This document shows positions 16,957-26,004 of a stretch of DNA of 64,000 bases, in pieces. The notes below the pieces were generated by a model that was given only the letters and a program-made list of their open reading frames with translations, was not told the origin of the DNA and searched no databases. The DNA is from an uncultured Bacteroidia bacterium (GTDB taxonomy: Bacteria; Bacteroidota; Bacteroidia; Bacteroidales; ML635J-15): positions 310,001 through 374,000 of the forward strand of contig CADAXK010000002.1 of assembly GCA_902791865.1 (NCBI GenBank), read 5' to 3'. The first letter of the stretch is position 1; every line of letters starts with the position of its first letter. The position numbers and the translations under genes were made by a program.

Positions 16957-18243
16957 ATGTACATTCACGAATACGACAATTGGACTGACTTTACGTGGAA
17001 TGCCGACTTAGTCATCGATATGCTGTCCGAAGCAGACCGGGCAATAGGCTTCTTATCGGGCAGACTAAGGGAAATCGGGTTCGATACACAGATGCAAGCT
17101 ACATTGGAAAACATAACCAATGACATAATATATTCATCTGAGATAGAAGGCGTTGACTTGAACGTTGACGAAGTAAGATCGTCAATTGCAAGGAAACTTG
17201 GCATCAGCATTCCCAACGAAAAGGACTCGACTCATTACATCGAAGGAATTGTCGAAATGATGCTCGATGCAATATACCATTACGACAGGCCACTTTCCGA
17301 CGAAAGGCTTTTTGGCTGGCACTCCACCCTATTCCCCAACGGACGCAGCGGCTATGCTCAAATAAATGTCGGGAAATACAGAACCGAGGGCATGAAAGTA
17401 ATATCGGGTGCGTTTGGTCGTGAACGAGTACATTATGTCGCACCGACCGCAGAATCGGTACCGCACGAAATGCAAAAATTCATCGACTGGTTCAACAATC
17501 CCGAAGTAAAGCCTTCGCTGGTAAAGTCAGCTATTGCGCATTTCTGGTTTGTATGCATACATCCTTTCGACGACGGCAACGGACGAATTGCACGCGCATT
17601 GTCGGACATGGTGCTTTCGCAGATTGACAAAAGCAAATTCCGTTACTTCAGCGTATCGCGACAAATTTGCACCGACAAGAAGAAATACTACAAGGTGCTG
17701 GAACGAGTTTCACGCAACGACCACGACATTACCGAATGGATAATATGGTATCTTCAATGCATTATCGATGCTGTAAAGTCTGCCGATTCGGTATTGAGCG
17801 ACATACTTTGCAAAACAGTCTTCTGGCATACGCATTCTGAAGTCCCAATGAGCAAAAGGCAGAAAGATATGCTTAGGATTTTCCTTGACGGGCAACAGAA
17901 ACTTACAGTCAAGAACTGGAGCGTAAATGCCAAAGTATCACACGACACCGCTGCCCGCGACATCGACGACCTTGTTCAGAAAGGAGTATTATTCCCAACC
18001 AAAGGACAAGTAAGAAACGTGTCGTACAACTTCTTTTACACAAAACAAAGCGATTTTATGCAGCATTTTAGCAATGTCGCCATAGAAAACAGAGATGGAA
18101 ACAACTACATTTCCACACTTTTCGACAATACGGAAATGTTAAGCGAGAAAATCGACGACCTTGATATTCTACGTCTGCGGCAAGACGAGATAAACATTGA
18201 GGATTTGGTGTGGAAATATTTTGCTTGGAAAATTGAAGAGTAG
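16957..18243 (+). CDS. Fic-domain protein (predicted AMP-transferase) with DUF4172-like N-terminus
   Basis: 428 residues. The Fic core HPFDDGNGRIAR (202-213) is intact. The inhibitory-helix motif SSEIEG (60-65) lies N-terminal, which makes it a class II, self-inhibited Fic protein. The first ~80 residues fit DUF4172, and the C-terminal third looks like a winged-helix region (VSHDTAARDIDDLVQKG, about 328-344). Such proteins transfer AMP to target proteins; the target here is unknown. A purine-rich GGAGG sits a few bases before the ATG, unusual in Bacteroidota. The repeated sites upstream and the winged helix suggest autoregulation. Confidence 0.88.
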   Translation: MYIHEYDNWTDFTWNADLVIDMLSEADRAIGFLSGRLREIGFDTQMQATLENITNDIIYSSEIEGVDLNVDEVRSSIARKLGISIPNEKDSTHYIEGIVEMMLDAIYHYDRPLSDERLFGWHSTLFPNGRSGYAQINVGKYRTEGMKVISGAFGRERVHYVAPTAESVPHEMQKFIDWFNNPEVKPSLVKSAIAHFWFVCIHPFDDGNGRIARALSDMVLSQIDKSKFRYFSVSRQICTDKKKYYKVLERVSRNDHDITEWIIWYLQCIIDAVKSADSVLSDILCKTVFWHTHSEVPMSKRQKDMLRIFLDGQQKLTVKNWSVNAKVSHDTAARDIDDLVQKGVLFPTKGQVRNVSYNFFYTKQSDFMQHFSNVAIENRDGNNYISTLFDNTEMLSEKIDDLDILRLRQDEINIEDLVWKYFAWKIEE

Positions 18244-18343
18244 GCTTTTCGAGATTGTGACCTATATCAGTTTCGGGGATTGTGACATAATTATAGATTT
18301 TTATTATTTTTTTTACAAGATGTAATCACAATAGATTTTTTTC

Positions 18344-18351
18344 TATATTTG
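18344..18351 (+). promoter_or_regulatory. Promoter -7 box of the 18378 lipoprotein
   Basis: TATATTTG fits the -7 consensus and lies 27 bases before the ATG. No good -33 TTG is found at the expected distance. Confidence 0.4.
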
Positions 18352-18377
18352 CAGCGTTAAACAAATATCAAAATATT

Positions 18378-18887
18378 ATGAGAAATTTAGGAATAATCGT
18401 TTTAAGCATCATTCTGCTCGCATCATTAGGTTCATGCACAAAGGAAGAAAACTGGGCATTTAAAACAGACCAACTTTACCAAAAAAACAAAAAAAGCGTA
18501 ACAATAAAACAAGGCGTTTGGGGTACCGTAACAGAACGCACAGGAGACTGGATGCCTAGTCCTGATATTTACCAAACTGCAAAACAAGCTCCTATAAAAT
18601 GTACGATTAGATTTTACGAACCAGTAACATTCGACGATTTTCAAAGAGAAGGTATTTCTATATACAACATTACAGACGTACCAACAAAACTCATTGCAGA
18701 GACAACATCCAACAAAAATGGATTTTTTCAAATGAAACTTGAACCTGGAGAATATTCCATATTCGTAATTTATAATGGAGAGATACTAGCAGGTAGCTTT
18801 GATGGAGTCGGAAACATTGGAAAATTTTCTATTTCAGAAAAAAATAAAACAGAATACAATTTCGTTGTAAATAATGCAGTTGATTAA
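18378..18887 (+). CDS. Lipoprotein with carboxypeptidase-regulatory-like fold
   Basis: 169 residues. The lipoprotein signal ends LLASLGSC (Cys about residue 21). The mature part starts with a polar linker and then has a strand pattern (IKQGVWGTVTER...TTSNKNGFFQMKLEPGEYSIFVIYNG) typical of CarboxypepD_reg or transthyretin-like beta-sandwich domains, where NGFF-x-LxPGxYxI is the usual signature. Such domains serve in envelope binding or assembly. It is a single gene ending at a bidirectional terminator. The fold call is moderate; the function is unknown. Confidence 0.6.
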   Translation: MRNLGIIVLSIILLASLGSCTKEENWAFKTDQLYQKNKKSVTIKQGVWGTVTERTGDWMPSPDIYQTAKQAPIKCTIRFYEPVTFDDFQREGISIYNITDVPTKLIAETTSNKNGFFQMKLEPGEYSIFVIYNGEILAGSFDGVGNIGKFSISEKNKTEYNFVVNNAVD

Positions 18888-18940
18888 TTTTAGATGTAAA
18901 TTGGGATGTTATTGAGCATCTGACCTATGAATTAAACAAA

Positions 18941-18971
18941 AATGCCGATGAAAAATTCATCGGCATTTTTT
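18941..18971. terminator. Bidirectional terminator between the lipoprotein gene and ileS
   Basis: AATGCCGATGAA (18941-18952) pairs perfectly with TTCATCGGCATT (18956-18967) around 3 bases; T residues follow on the plus strand and, read on the minus strand, the opposite flank also gives T residues. Confidence 0.85.
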
Positions 18972-18989
18972 GAATTATAGTCCTATTTT

Positions 18990-21900
18990 CTATTCCCTTA
19001 CAACCGAAATGTTTACATTAACATCATTGACATCGATTTCAGTACCGTTTTCAACATTGGCAACAATCTCGATTGAGTTTGCCAAAGTCTGTCCGCAGAT
19101 GTAGTCGCGGTAATGGTTGACTGCGGTGTCAAGTTCTGCTGTCGAGCTGATTTTCACGCGGATGCGGTCGGTAATGTCGAAATTGCTGTCCTTGCGGATG
19201 TTCTGGATACGGTTGACGAATTCGCGGGCAATACCTTCCTCAACGAGTTCTGGTGTTACATTGATGTCAAGAGCAACTGTATATTTGCCTTCGTTTGCAA
19301 CGAGCCATCCAGGAATGTCCTCGGAGTTGATTTCAACATCGGCAGTTGTTATTGCAACTTCCTGTCCTTCAACATTCAGAACAAAATTGTCGTTGCGTTC
19401 GAGCGAAGCAATGTCCTTCTGCGACATCTGCGAAATTGCATTTGCTACCTGCTTCATAATCTTGCCGTAGCGCGGTCCCAAAACCTTGAAGTTTGCCTTA
19501 ATTTTCTTTACCAAGAAATCTGATGAATCGTCCAAAATCTGGATTTCCTTGATGTTGGTTTCGGTCTTGATAATCTGCTCAACCTTAGCCATTTGCTCTG
19601 CAAAACCATCCGAAACAGACGGAACCATAATCTTCTGCAATGGCTGACGAACCTTTATGCTGACCTTACGGCGCAAACCGAGAATCATAGACGAAATAGT
19701 CTGTGCCATCTCCATGCGTTCCTCGAGGTTCTTGTCGATTACCGACTCGTCAACCTTCGGGAAATAAGCAAGATGAACCGACTGGTAATTTTCCTTGCCG
19801 GTTATTGAGTTAAGGTCGCGATACATCTTATCCATATAGAACGGTGCTATCGGCGAAGCAATCTTTGCAATGGTTACCAAGCAGGTATAAAGTGTCTGGT
19901 AAGCCGAAATCTTGTCCTCGTCGTACTCGCCGCCCCAGTAGCGCTTTCTGCCGAGACGAACATACCAGTTGCTCAAATGGTCCATCACGAAAGTCTGAAT
20001 CAGACGGCCTGCCTTTGTATTTTCGTAAGTCTCGTAAGCCTCACCGACTTCCTTAACCAACGAATTTAGCAAACTGAGAATCCAACGGTCGAGTTCGGGA
20101 CGCTTTTCAAACGGAACATCCGGCTCTGCGTAGGTGAAGTTGTCGGTGTTGGCGTACATTGCAAAGAAATTATAGGTATTGTACAATGTCCCGAAGAATT
20201 TACGCTTCACCTCGTCAACTCCTGCAATATCGAACTTTAGGTTATCCCAAGCCTGTGCGTTGGTAATCATGTACCAGCGAACCGGGTCGGCACCATACTT
20301 GTCGATGGTTTCGAAAGGATTAACGGCATTGCCAAGTCGCTTCGACATCTTGTTGCCGTTCTTGTCGAGAACCAAGCCGTTGGAAATGATATTCTTATAT
20401 GCTACACTGTCGAAAATCATTGTAGCAATTGCGTGCAATGTGAAGAACCAGCCACGAGTCTGGTCAACGCCTTCAGCGATGAAGTCAGCTGGGAACAACT
20501 TGTCGAAGTTGTCCTTGTTCTCGAACGGATAATGCCACTGTGCGTAAGGCATTGCTCCCGAATCAAACCAAACGTCAATAAGGTCTGGCTCGCGGAACAT
20601 CTTGCGTCCATCCGATGCAACAAGAACAATCTCATCAACATACGGACGATGCAAGTCGAGTTTTTCGTAGTTTTCCTTGGTGTATTTTCCAACCTCGAAG
20701 TTCTTCCAAGGATATTCCTTCATATATCCCTTTGCGATTGACTTGTCCATTTCGGCGTAAAGTTCCTCGACAGAACCTATGCACTTGCGTTCGCTTGCGT
20801 CCTCGGTGCTCCAGATTGGCAACGGAGTTCCCCAGTAGCGAGAACGGCTGAGGTTCCAGTCAACAAGGTTTTCGAGCCATTTTCCGAAACGGCCTTCGCC
20901 AGTACTCTGCGGCTTCCAGTTGATAGTCTTGTTGAGTTCAATCATGCGGTCGCGCATTGCTGTCGACTTAATGAACCAAGAATCAAGCGGATAGTAAAGA
21001 ACCGGCTTATCGGTACGCCAGCAGTGCGGATAGTTGTGAGTGTGCTTTTCAATCTTGAAAGCCTTGCCGTCCTGCTTCAATTCGATGCAGAGACGAATGT
21101 TCAAATCCTCGTCCTTGGCTGCAGCTTCGGCATCGTATTTTCCATCCTGATTGTACTTGGGATCGTATGCGTTCTTAACAAAGCAACCCTCGTACTTGGA
21201 ATACAAATCCTTGTTTATGTTGTTCTTTACGAATTCAGGGTCAAGGTCGCTCATGAGGAAGAATTTTCCTGTGCGGTCGACCATAGGACGGAAATCGCCC
21301 TTGCTGTTGATAATCATTACCAATGGCGGGATTCCAGCAGCCTTTGCAACCTTGTTATCGTCGGCACCGAAAGTCGGAGCAATATGTACGATACCTGTAC
21401 CGTCCTCAGTTGTTACATAGTCGCCAGGGATTACGCGGAAAGCACCATCGGCAGGCTTAACCCATGGGAAAATCTGCTCGTAACGCATGTCAAGAAGGTC
21501 TTCCCCAGTGTATTCGGCTACGATTCTGTAAGGAATTACCTTGTCACCGTGCTTGTATTCCTCGAGCGGAAGTTCTGCGCCTTGCGGATTCAGGTAAGCA
21601 CCTACCCTTTCCTTTGCCATTACGACTGTAACAGGCTCGCCATTATACATATTATAGGTGCGAACTGCAACATATTCAATTTTGCGGCCAACGCAGAGTG
21701 CGGTGTTCGACGGCAAAGTCCACGGTGTGGTTGTCCAAGCGATGAAATAAGGCTTTCCCCAGCCAGTCATTTCGGGCTTCGGGTCAACGATTGCGAACTG
21801 AGCGGTTACGGTTGTGTCCTTCACATCGCGGTAGCAACCTGGCTGGTTAAGTTCGTGTGTGCTAAGTCCGGTACCTGCAGCCGGCGAATACGGCTGAATG

Positions 21901-22436
21901 GTGTAGCCCTTGTAAAGCAAGTTCTTGTTGTACAACTGCTTGAGCAGCCACCACAAAGTCTCGATGTAGCGGTTATCGTAGGTGATGTACGGATTTTCGA
22001 GGTCAACCCAGTAGCCGACGCGTTCGGTAAGGTCGGTCCAGTGACTTGTGTATTTCATCACTTCGCGACGGCAAGTGTCGTTGTAGTCCTTCACAGAAAT
22101 CTTCTTGCCGATGTCCTCCTTGGTGATGCCGAGAGTCTTTTCAACACCGAGTTCCACTGGCAGACCGTGGGTATCCCAGCCGGCCTTGCGGTCAACCTTG
22201 TGACCAGTCAAAGTCTTGTAGCGGCAGACAACATCCTTGATTGTACGAGCCATAACATGATGGATACCAGGCATTCCGTTTGCTGATGGCGGACCTTCGA
22301 AGAAGATGAAAGGCTTGCAGCCTTCACGGGTTTCTATACTTTTGTGGAAGGTATCCTCCTTTGCCCAGAGGTCCTTCATTTCGTTGTTAATCTCAAACAA
22401 ATCGAGTTGCTTATACTCGGAAAACTTCTTTGTCAT
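18990..22436 (-). CDS. ileS: Isoleucyl-tRNA synthetase
   Basis: 1148 residues, the long form common in Bacteroidota. The class I signatures are present: GPPSANGMPGIHHV near the N-terminus (HIGH equivalent) and GNKMSKRLGNAV (KMSKS loop). The editing domain (CP1) region includes WTTTPWTLPSNTAL and the C-terminal part has the anticodon-binding domain. It charges tRNA-Ile with isoleucine, using ATP. It is an independent gene; its 3' end shares a terminator with the facing lipoprotein. The start is ATG followed by TKKFSEYKQLDLF. Confidence 0.96.
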   Translation of the reverse strand: MTKKFSEYKQLDLFEINNEMKDLWAKEDTFHKSIETREGCKPFIFFEGPPSANGMPGIHHVMARTIKDVVCRYKTLTGHKVDRKAGWDTHGLPVELGVEKTLGITKEDIGKKISVKDYNDTCRREVMKYTSHWTDLTERVGYWVDLENPYITYDNRYIETLWWLLKQLYNKNLLYKGYTIQPYSPAAGTGLSTHELNQPGCYRDVKDTTVTAQFAIVDPKPEMTGWGKPYFIAWTTTPWTLPSNTALCVGRKIEYVAVRTYNMYNGEPVTVVMAKERVGAYLNPQGAELPLEEYKHGDKVIPYRIVAEYTGEDLLDMRYEQIFPWVKPADGAFRVIPGDYVTTEDGTGIVHIAPTFGADDNKVAKAAGIPPLVMIINSKGDFRPMVDRTGKFFLMSDLDPEFVKNNINKDLYSKYEGCFVKNAYDPKYNQDGKYDAEAAAKDEDLNIRLCIELKQDGKAFKIEKHTHNYPHCWRTDKPVLYYPLDSWFIKSTAMRDRMIELNKTINWKPQSTGEGRFGKWLENLVDWNLSRSRYWGTPLPIWSTEDASERKCIGSVEELYAEMDKSIAKGYMKEYPWKNFEVGKYTKENYEKLDLHRPYVDEIVLVASDGRKMFREPDLIDVWFDSGAMPYAQWHYPFENKDNFDKLFPADFIAEGVDQTRGWFFTLHAIATMIFDSVAYKNIISNGLVLDKNGNKMSKRLGNAVNPFETIDKYGADPVRWYMITNAQAWDNLKFDIAGVDEVKRKFFGTLYNTYNFFAMYANTDNFTYAEPDVPFEKRPELDRWILSLLNSLVKEVGEAYETYENTKAGRLIQTFVMDHLSNWYVRLGRKRYWGGEYDEDKISAYQTLYTCLVTIAKIASPIAPFYMDKMYRDLNSITGKENYQSVHLAYFPKVDESVIDKNLEERMEMAQTISSMILGLRRKVSIKVRQPLQKIMVPSVSDGFAEQMAKVEQIIKTETNIKEIQILDDSSDFLVKKIKANFKVLGPRYGKIMKQVANAISQMSQKDIASLERNDNFVLNVEGQEVAITTADVEINSEDIPGWLVANEGKYTVALDINVTPELVEEGIAREFVNRIQNIRKDSNFDITDRIRVKISSTAELDTAVNHYRDYICGQTLANSIEIVANVENGTEIDVNDVNVNISVVRE

Positions 22437-22466
22437 TGTACAATTTTTAAGTGGTGCAAAAATACA

Positions 22467-22501
22467 ATTTATTTACGATTTACGAATGACGATTTACGAA
22501 T
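22467..22501. repeat. TTTACGA word repeat, copy 1
   Basis: Degenerate tandem words of the type TTTACGATTTACGAAT lie between ileS and the repeat-protein gene. An inverted copy of the same words (TAAATCTATAATCCTAATCC) is at 22544-22570, directly against the next stop codon, so the two flank the terminator at 22512-22543. Confidence 0.6.
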
Positions 22502-22511
22502 AAATTGGCAA

Positions 22512-22543
22512 CAAAAAACAGCAGCCGACCGAAGCCGACTGCC
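22512..22543 (-). terminator. Terminator of the FISUMP repeat-protein gene
   Basis: Read on the minus strand, GCAGTCGGC and GTCGGCTGC form a 9-base stem with two G-U pairs and a UUCG tetraloop, followed by TTTTTTG. A structurally similar hairpin ends the gene at 44995. Confidence 0.75.
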
Positions 22544-22570
22544 GTAAATCTATAATCCTAATCCGTAAAT

Positions 22571-25132
22571 TTATTGGGCTAAAACAGCGCGAACGGATTG
22601 CCCAATGTAACGGAAGAAGCCAGCCATGCCGCAAAAGCTCGGACTGAAACTGAGCATCCACGCGTATCTCAGCTCATTCGCGTAGACATCGTAGAGCGAA
22701 CTCGACAAATAGTCGCCGGAACCAGCATAGATGGGCTCGTCGCCGTGGCGGCCACCAGCAGCGGGCATGAAGATGGAGTTGCCGTTAGGGCCGGTGAACA
22801 AGCGTCCGTTTACGCCGTTCTGGGTTATCCATGTTACCGTGCAATTGCTATTCAATTCTTCAAATTCTTCTTTTGTAGGCATACGCCAAGCAGAACCCCA
22901 GTTGGCAGTTGCGGCATCGGCACTAGATGGAAGTGTGGCCGGATTGTTGTGATAGGTATAGTTATTCTCTGCATATGAACTCTTGGTGGTAATTTCGCCC
23001 CAAGCATAGTAGTTGCCATAGGCCGTTGGCGTGCTTGCACCGACATTGCATGTCGCCCAGCTTGTTCCGCTCGGAAGTCCAAGGTCAACATAGTCATGAC
23101 CGTTTGCACTTGCCGTGACACCCAAGCTCCACTGAGCAAACAAAGTGATATTTTCCATAATGGTAATTTCCTGCAAATCAACATATGCCTCTCCGCTTCC
23201 GTCGGCCATAGTATTCCAACCAGCAAACCAATTGTTTTCTTTTGTGAATGCATTTGCAGAAATTGCCTGTGCTGCACCTGTCAAAAACACTTGAAACTGC
23301 ATACTGCCAACACCTCCATTTGCATCGAAAGTAACAACAACAGGTCTTCTGTTTTGCAATACTTCAATAGTTTCCTGTAGAACCACAATCAAGTCATCCA
23401 CATACTTCTTTGTCGCAGCATCTTGGTTTGCTGTAGGATTTGCAACATTTGTTATCCTGCTGTTTCCTGCCGAATTGCCCAAGGCAACCACATTCGCCAA
23501 AGTCTGGGTTTCGGTATAGGAAGTAAGATAGTTTGCATCGTTCTCGAATGCGGAAACATTTGTTGGAACAGTTGGAATTGTCGGTATGTTTGTCAAATCG
23601 TTGTAATTCCCGCTGAAAAGTTCTGGCTTGCCAGTGATTTCTTCATAGCTGTACGACGGCTTTGTATTTGCCTTTGCCCAAGCAGGAACTGAAGGGTCGG
23701 TTTCCGAAGTAAGGTAGTTGGCATCGTTATCGAATGCGGAAACTGCGGTCGGAATAGTCGGAATGTTGGGAGTGTTCTGAATTTCGGAGTAGTCGTAAAC
23801 AGGTTTGTTTTCTGATTTTGCCCAAGCAGGCACATTTGGATCAGATTCTGACTGCAAGTAGTTGGCATCGTTTTCAAATGCGGAAACTGCGGTCGGAACT
23901 GTCGGAATATTTGGTGTGTTCTGAATTTCAGTGTAGTCGTAAACAGGTTTGTTTTCCGACTTTGCCCAAGCTGGAACTGACGGGTCGGTTTCAGACTGCA
24001 AGTAGTTTGCATCGTTATCGAATGCAGAAACGGTGGTTGGTACGACTGGGATTTCTGGCGTGTTTGTAATTTCCGAATAGTCGTAAGCAGGTTTGTTTTC
24101 CGCCTTTGCCCAAGCGTAAACTGACGGGTCGGTTTCCGAGGTCAAGTAGTTGGCATCGTTTTCGAAAGAAGAAACTGTATTCGGAATGGTCGGAATGTTT
24201 GGAGTGTTCTGAATTTCGGAGTAGTCGTAGGTGGGTTTGGTTTCTGCTTTTGCCCAAGTTGGGACGGTTGGGTCGGATTCCGAGGTCAGGTAGTTGGCAT
24301 CGTTCTCGAAGGAAGAAACCGTATTCGGAATGATCGGAATGTTAGGAGTGTTCTGAATTTCAGAGTAGTCGTAAGTGGGTTTGGTTTCTGCTTTTGCCCA
24401 AGCTGGAACCGATGGATCGGTTTCCTCCGTCAAGTAGTTGGCATCGTTATCGAATGCGGAAACATTTGTAGGAACGGTTGGGATTTCTGGCGCATTAACA
24501 AGGTCGTTGTAATCGCCACTGAAACCTACAGCTACTGGCGGAAGTTTCACAAAACCGCCATTAGTAAGGAATATGGTGTCATTGCTAATGGAAAGTGCTT
24601 GAAATTCTGGAATTTCGGGCGTATTCTCAATTTCATTGTAATTGTAAGTCGGTTTTGTTTCTGCTTTTGCCCATTCGGGAACGGTCGGATCAGTTTCTTC
24701 GGTAAGGAAACCACTCACATCGGGAACATTGCCTGCCCTCTGTGCATACATTGCATACGGAACAGCAAGCAACTGGCTTACACCTATAATATCATAGTCG
24801 TTGCCACCGTTAACGTCAGTTTCGGTCTTTACGAAGAACGGTCCATTTACCCAGTTGATTGCGGAGAAATCGTCGCTGCTTGTGCCGTCACCGATTTCAA
24901 TTGTCAGCAAGCCGTTGGCGTTGGTCGTTGCCGAATGTGTTTCGGTATATACGGCCTCGCCGTCAACGCTTCCCTGCAGGATGCTTACGCGCACCGAAAC
25001 TTCGCTGTTAGTAACTAGATTGTTGTCGCTTCCGCGAACCACCGCCTGATAACTCATCTTTTGCGGTACTTGCGCAAATGCCATTGCGCTGATAATTAGG
25101 CAGAATACTGCCAGAATAAAATTTTTCTTCAT
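22571..25132 (-). CDS. Exported repeat protein with tail-fibre-like repeats, Listeria-Bacteroides repeat and FISUMP domain
   Basis: 853 residues from MKKNFILAVFCLIISAMAFAQ (signal peptide); upstream in-frame ATGs at 25138 and 25156 are less likely. The N-terminal domain runs QKMSYQAVVRG...VPYAMYA. It is followed by eight ~48-residue repeats of the type ETDPSVPAWAK...KPxYDYSEI...NTPNIP...FENDANYL, one InlB-like/Listeria-Bacteroides repeat (VTFDANGG...GWN) and a C-terminal Fibrobacter-major-paralogous domain (DLGLPSGTSWATCNVGA...WGE). No T9SS tail is visible. Probably surface exposed and elongated. It lies downstream of a small T9SS protein on the same strand. Confidence 0.85.
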   Translation of the reverse strand: MKKNFILAVFCLIISAMAFAQVPQKMSYQAVVRGSDNNLVTNSEVSVRVSILQGSVDGEAVYTETHSATTNANGLLTIEIGDGTSSDDFSAINWVNGPFFVKTETDVNGGNDYDIIGVSQLLAVPYAMYAQRAGNVPDVSGFLTEETDPTVPEWAKAETKPTYNYNEIENTPEIPEFQALSISNDTIFLTNGGFVKLPPVAVGFSGDYNDLVNAPEIPTVPTNVSAFDNDANYLTEETDPSVPAWAKAETKPTYDYSEIQNTPNIPIIPNTVSSFENDANYLTSESDPTVPTWAKAETKPTYDYSEIQNTPNIPTIPNTVSSFENDANYLTSETDPSVYAWAKAENKPAYDYSEITNTPEIPVVPTTVSAFDNDANYLQSETDPSVPAWAKSENKPVYDYTEIQNTPNIPTVPTAVSAFENDANYLQSESDPNVPAWAKSENKPVYDYSEIQNTPNIPTIPTAVSAFDNDANYLTSETDPSVPAWAKANTKPSYSYEEITGKPELFSGNYNDLTNIPTIPTVPTNVSAFENDANYLTSYTETQTLANVVALGNSAGNSRITNVANPTANQDAATKKYVDDLIVVLQETIEVLQNRRPVVVTFDANGGVGSMQFQVFLTGAAQAISANAFTKENNWFAGWNTMADGSGEAYVDLQEITIMENITLFAQWSLGVTASANGHDYVDLGLPSGTSWATCNVGASTPTAYGNYYAWGEITTKSSYAENNYTYHNNPATLPSSADAATANWGSAWRMPTKEEFEELNSNCTVTWITQNGVNGRLFTGPNGNSIFMPAAGGRHGDEPIYAGSGDYLSSSLYDVYANELRYAWMLSFSPSFCGMAGFFRYIGQSVRAVLAQ

Positions 25133-25163
25133 ATACATATTTTTTATTTTCATCACATTAGAT

Positions 25164-25181
25164 GGCGCAAAGCATTGCGCC
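25164..25181. repeat. Palindrome, GCAAAGCATTGC-core variant
   Basis: GGCGCAAAGCATTGCGCC differs from a perfect palindrome by one base and from the 51412 element by the same base. It lies between the two secreted-protein genes. Confidence 0.75.
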
Positions 25182-25210
25182 TACATCGTTTTATTATTCT
25201 TTTTTTCGCT

Positions 25211-25281
25211 CCCTGAGCTTGTCGAAGGGACGTTTCTATTTGCATTACGTTATCCTTCGTTTCGACAGGCTCAACGGGCGG
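25211..25281. repeat. Inverted repeat of the TTGTCGAA type
   Basis: TGAGCTTGTCGAA (25214-25226) and TTCGACAGGCTCA (25261-25273) are inverted copies with one mismatch. Words of this kind are frequent in intergenic DNA of Bacteroidota. The element abuts the 3' end of the small T9SS gene and may act as its terminator. Confidence 0.7.
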
Positions 25282-25761
25282 TTAGTTCTTTACAACTTTG
25301 AATGTCTTTACCTCGTTTTTGCCTTTCGTTACACGGACAAAATATGTTGACGATGGTAACGATTGCATATCTATGCTAGTTTCCGACGAAGCTATTCGCA
25401 TCTGCATTATTTCCTTGCCGGAAATGTCGTACATTGCACAGTCAAGACCGCTAATGCTCTCGCCATCAATGCGCAAGGTCAGAAAATCGCTTGTGGGATT
25501 CGGAAATGCCGACAGCGAAATGTTTGCCGAAATGGGATTCTGTACTTCGGTAACATCATAAATTTCGTATGCTTGCTGCACACCTTCAGAAACTTGTCCG
25601 CTTGTACCTTCATTGGCGGAATAGAATGTTTGTCCAACCGTGTAGCTTACGCTTCCAGAACCGCCGTTGGCATTGCCTCCAGAAGCAGTCACTGCATTTT
25701 GCGCAAACACTGCTGTGCCCGAAAGGACAAACAACAAAAATATAGCATATATTTTTCTCAT
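25282..25761 (-). CDS. Small T9SS-secreted protein
   Basis: 159 residues. It has a signal peptide ending GTAVFAQ, a short Gly/Ser/Asn-rich segment (TASGGNANGGSGSVSYTVGQTFY), then a type IX sorting domain (AFPNPTSDFLTLRID...STYFVRVTKGKNEVKTFKVVKN) that makes up half of the mature protein. The central GGS-VSYTVGQ pattern is common in Bacteroidota secreted proteins of unknown function. It is in line with the 22571 gene (150-base gap containing two palindromes), so the two may be co-expressed cargo. Confidence 0.8.
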   Translation of the reverse strand: MRKIYAIFLLFVLSGTAVFAQNAVTASGGNANGGSGSVSYTVGQTFYSANEGTSGQVSEGVQQAYEIYDVTEVQNPISANISLSAFPNPTSDFLTLRIDGESISGLDCAMYDISGKEIMQMRIASSETSIDMQSLPSSTYFVRVTKGKNEVKTFKVVKN

Positions 25762-25825
25762 ATATTAAAGAATTTATAAATATCAGACATACTCAAATAC
25801 ACAACAATTTCAGCACGCAAAAATA

Positions 25826-25868
25826 CAATTTATTTACGATTTACGAATAAGGATTTACGATTTATCTG
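25826..25868. repeat. TTTACGA word repeat, copy 2
   Basis: The same words as at 22467 (TTTACGATTTACGAATAAGG). The inverted form (TCGTCAATCGTAAATCTAAA) is at 25971-25995, next to the arcA stop. In between are GGCTAAC-type words and the arcA terminator. Confidence 0.6.
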
Positions 25869-25934
25869 ACAAGATGCAAAAAGTGGCTAACTGGCTAACA
25901 GACGAACAGGCTAACAAGCTTGAAGGCGAAAAGA

Positions 25935-25966
25935 CAAAAAAAAGGAATGCAAATCGTGCATTCCTC
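25935..25966 (-). terminator. Terminator of the arginine deiminase gene
   Basis: GGAATGCA (25944-25951) pairs perfectly with TGCATTCC (25957-25964); on the minus strand it is followed by eight or more T residues. Confidence 0.82.
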
Positions 25967-26004
25967 TAATTCGTCAATCGTAAATCTAAAATCGTAATTT
26001 CCCT

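Noticed and set aside
21024..22286. A 420-codon frame on the plus strand
   Set aside because: It is antisense to ileS, whose motifs are clear; the frame has no recognisable domain.
22571..25132. Regular DNA repeats resembling a CRISPR array
   Set aside because: The repeats are about 144 bases long, in frame and encode the 48-residue protein units; no short unique spacers are present.
22571..25761. Prophage tail region
   Set aside because: Only tail-fibre-like repeats are present; no capsid, terminase, integrase or lysis genes are nearby, and the proteins carry signal peptides.
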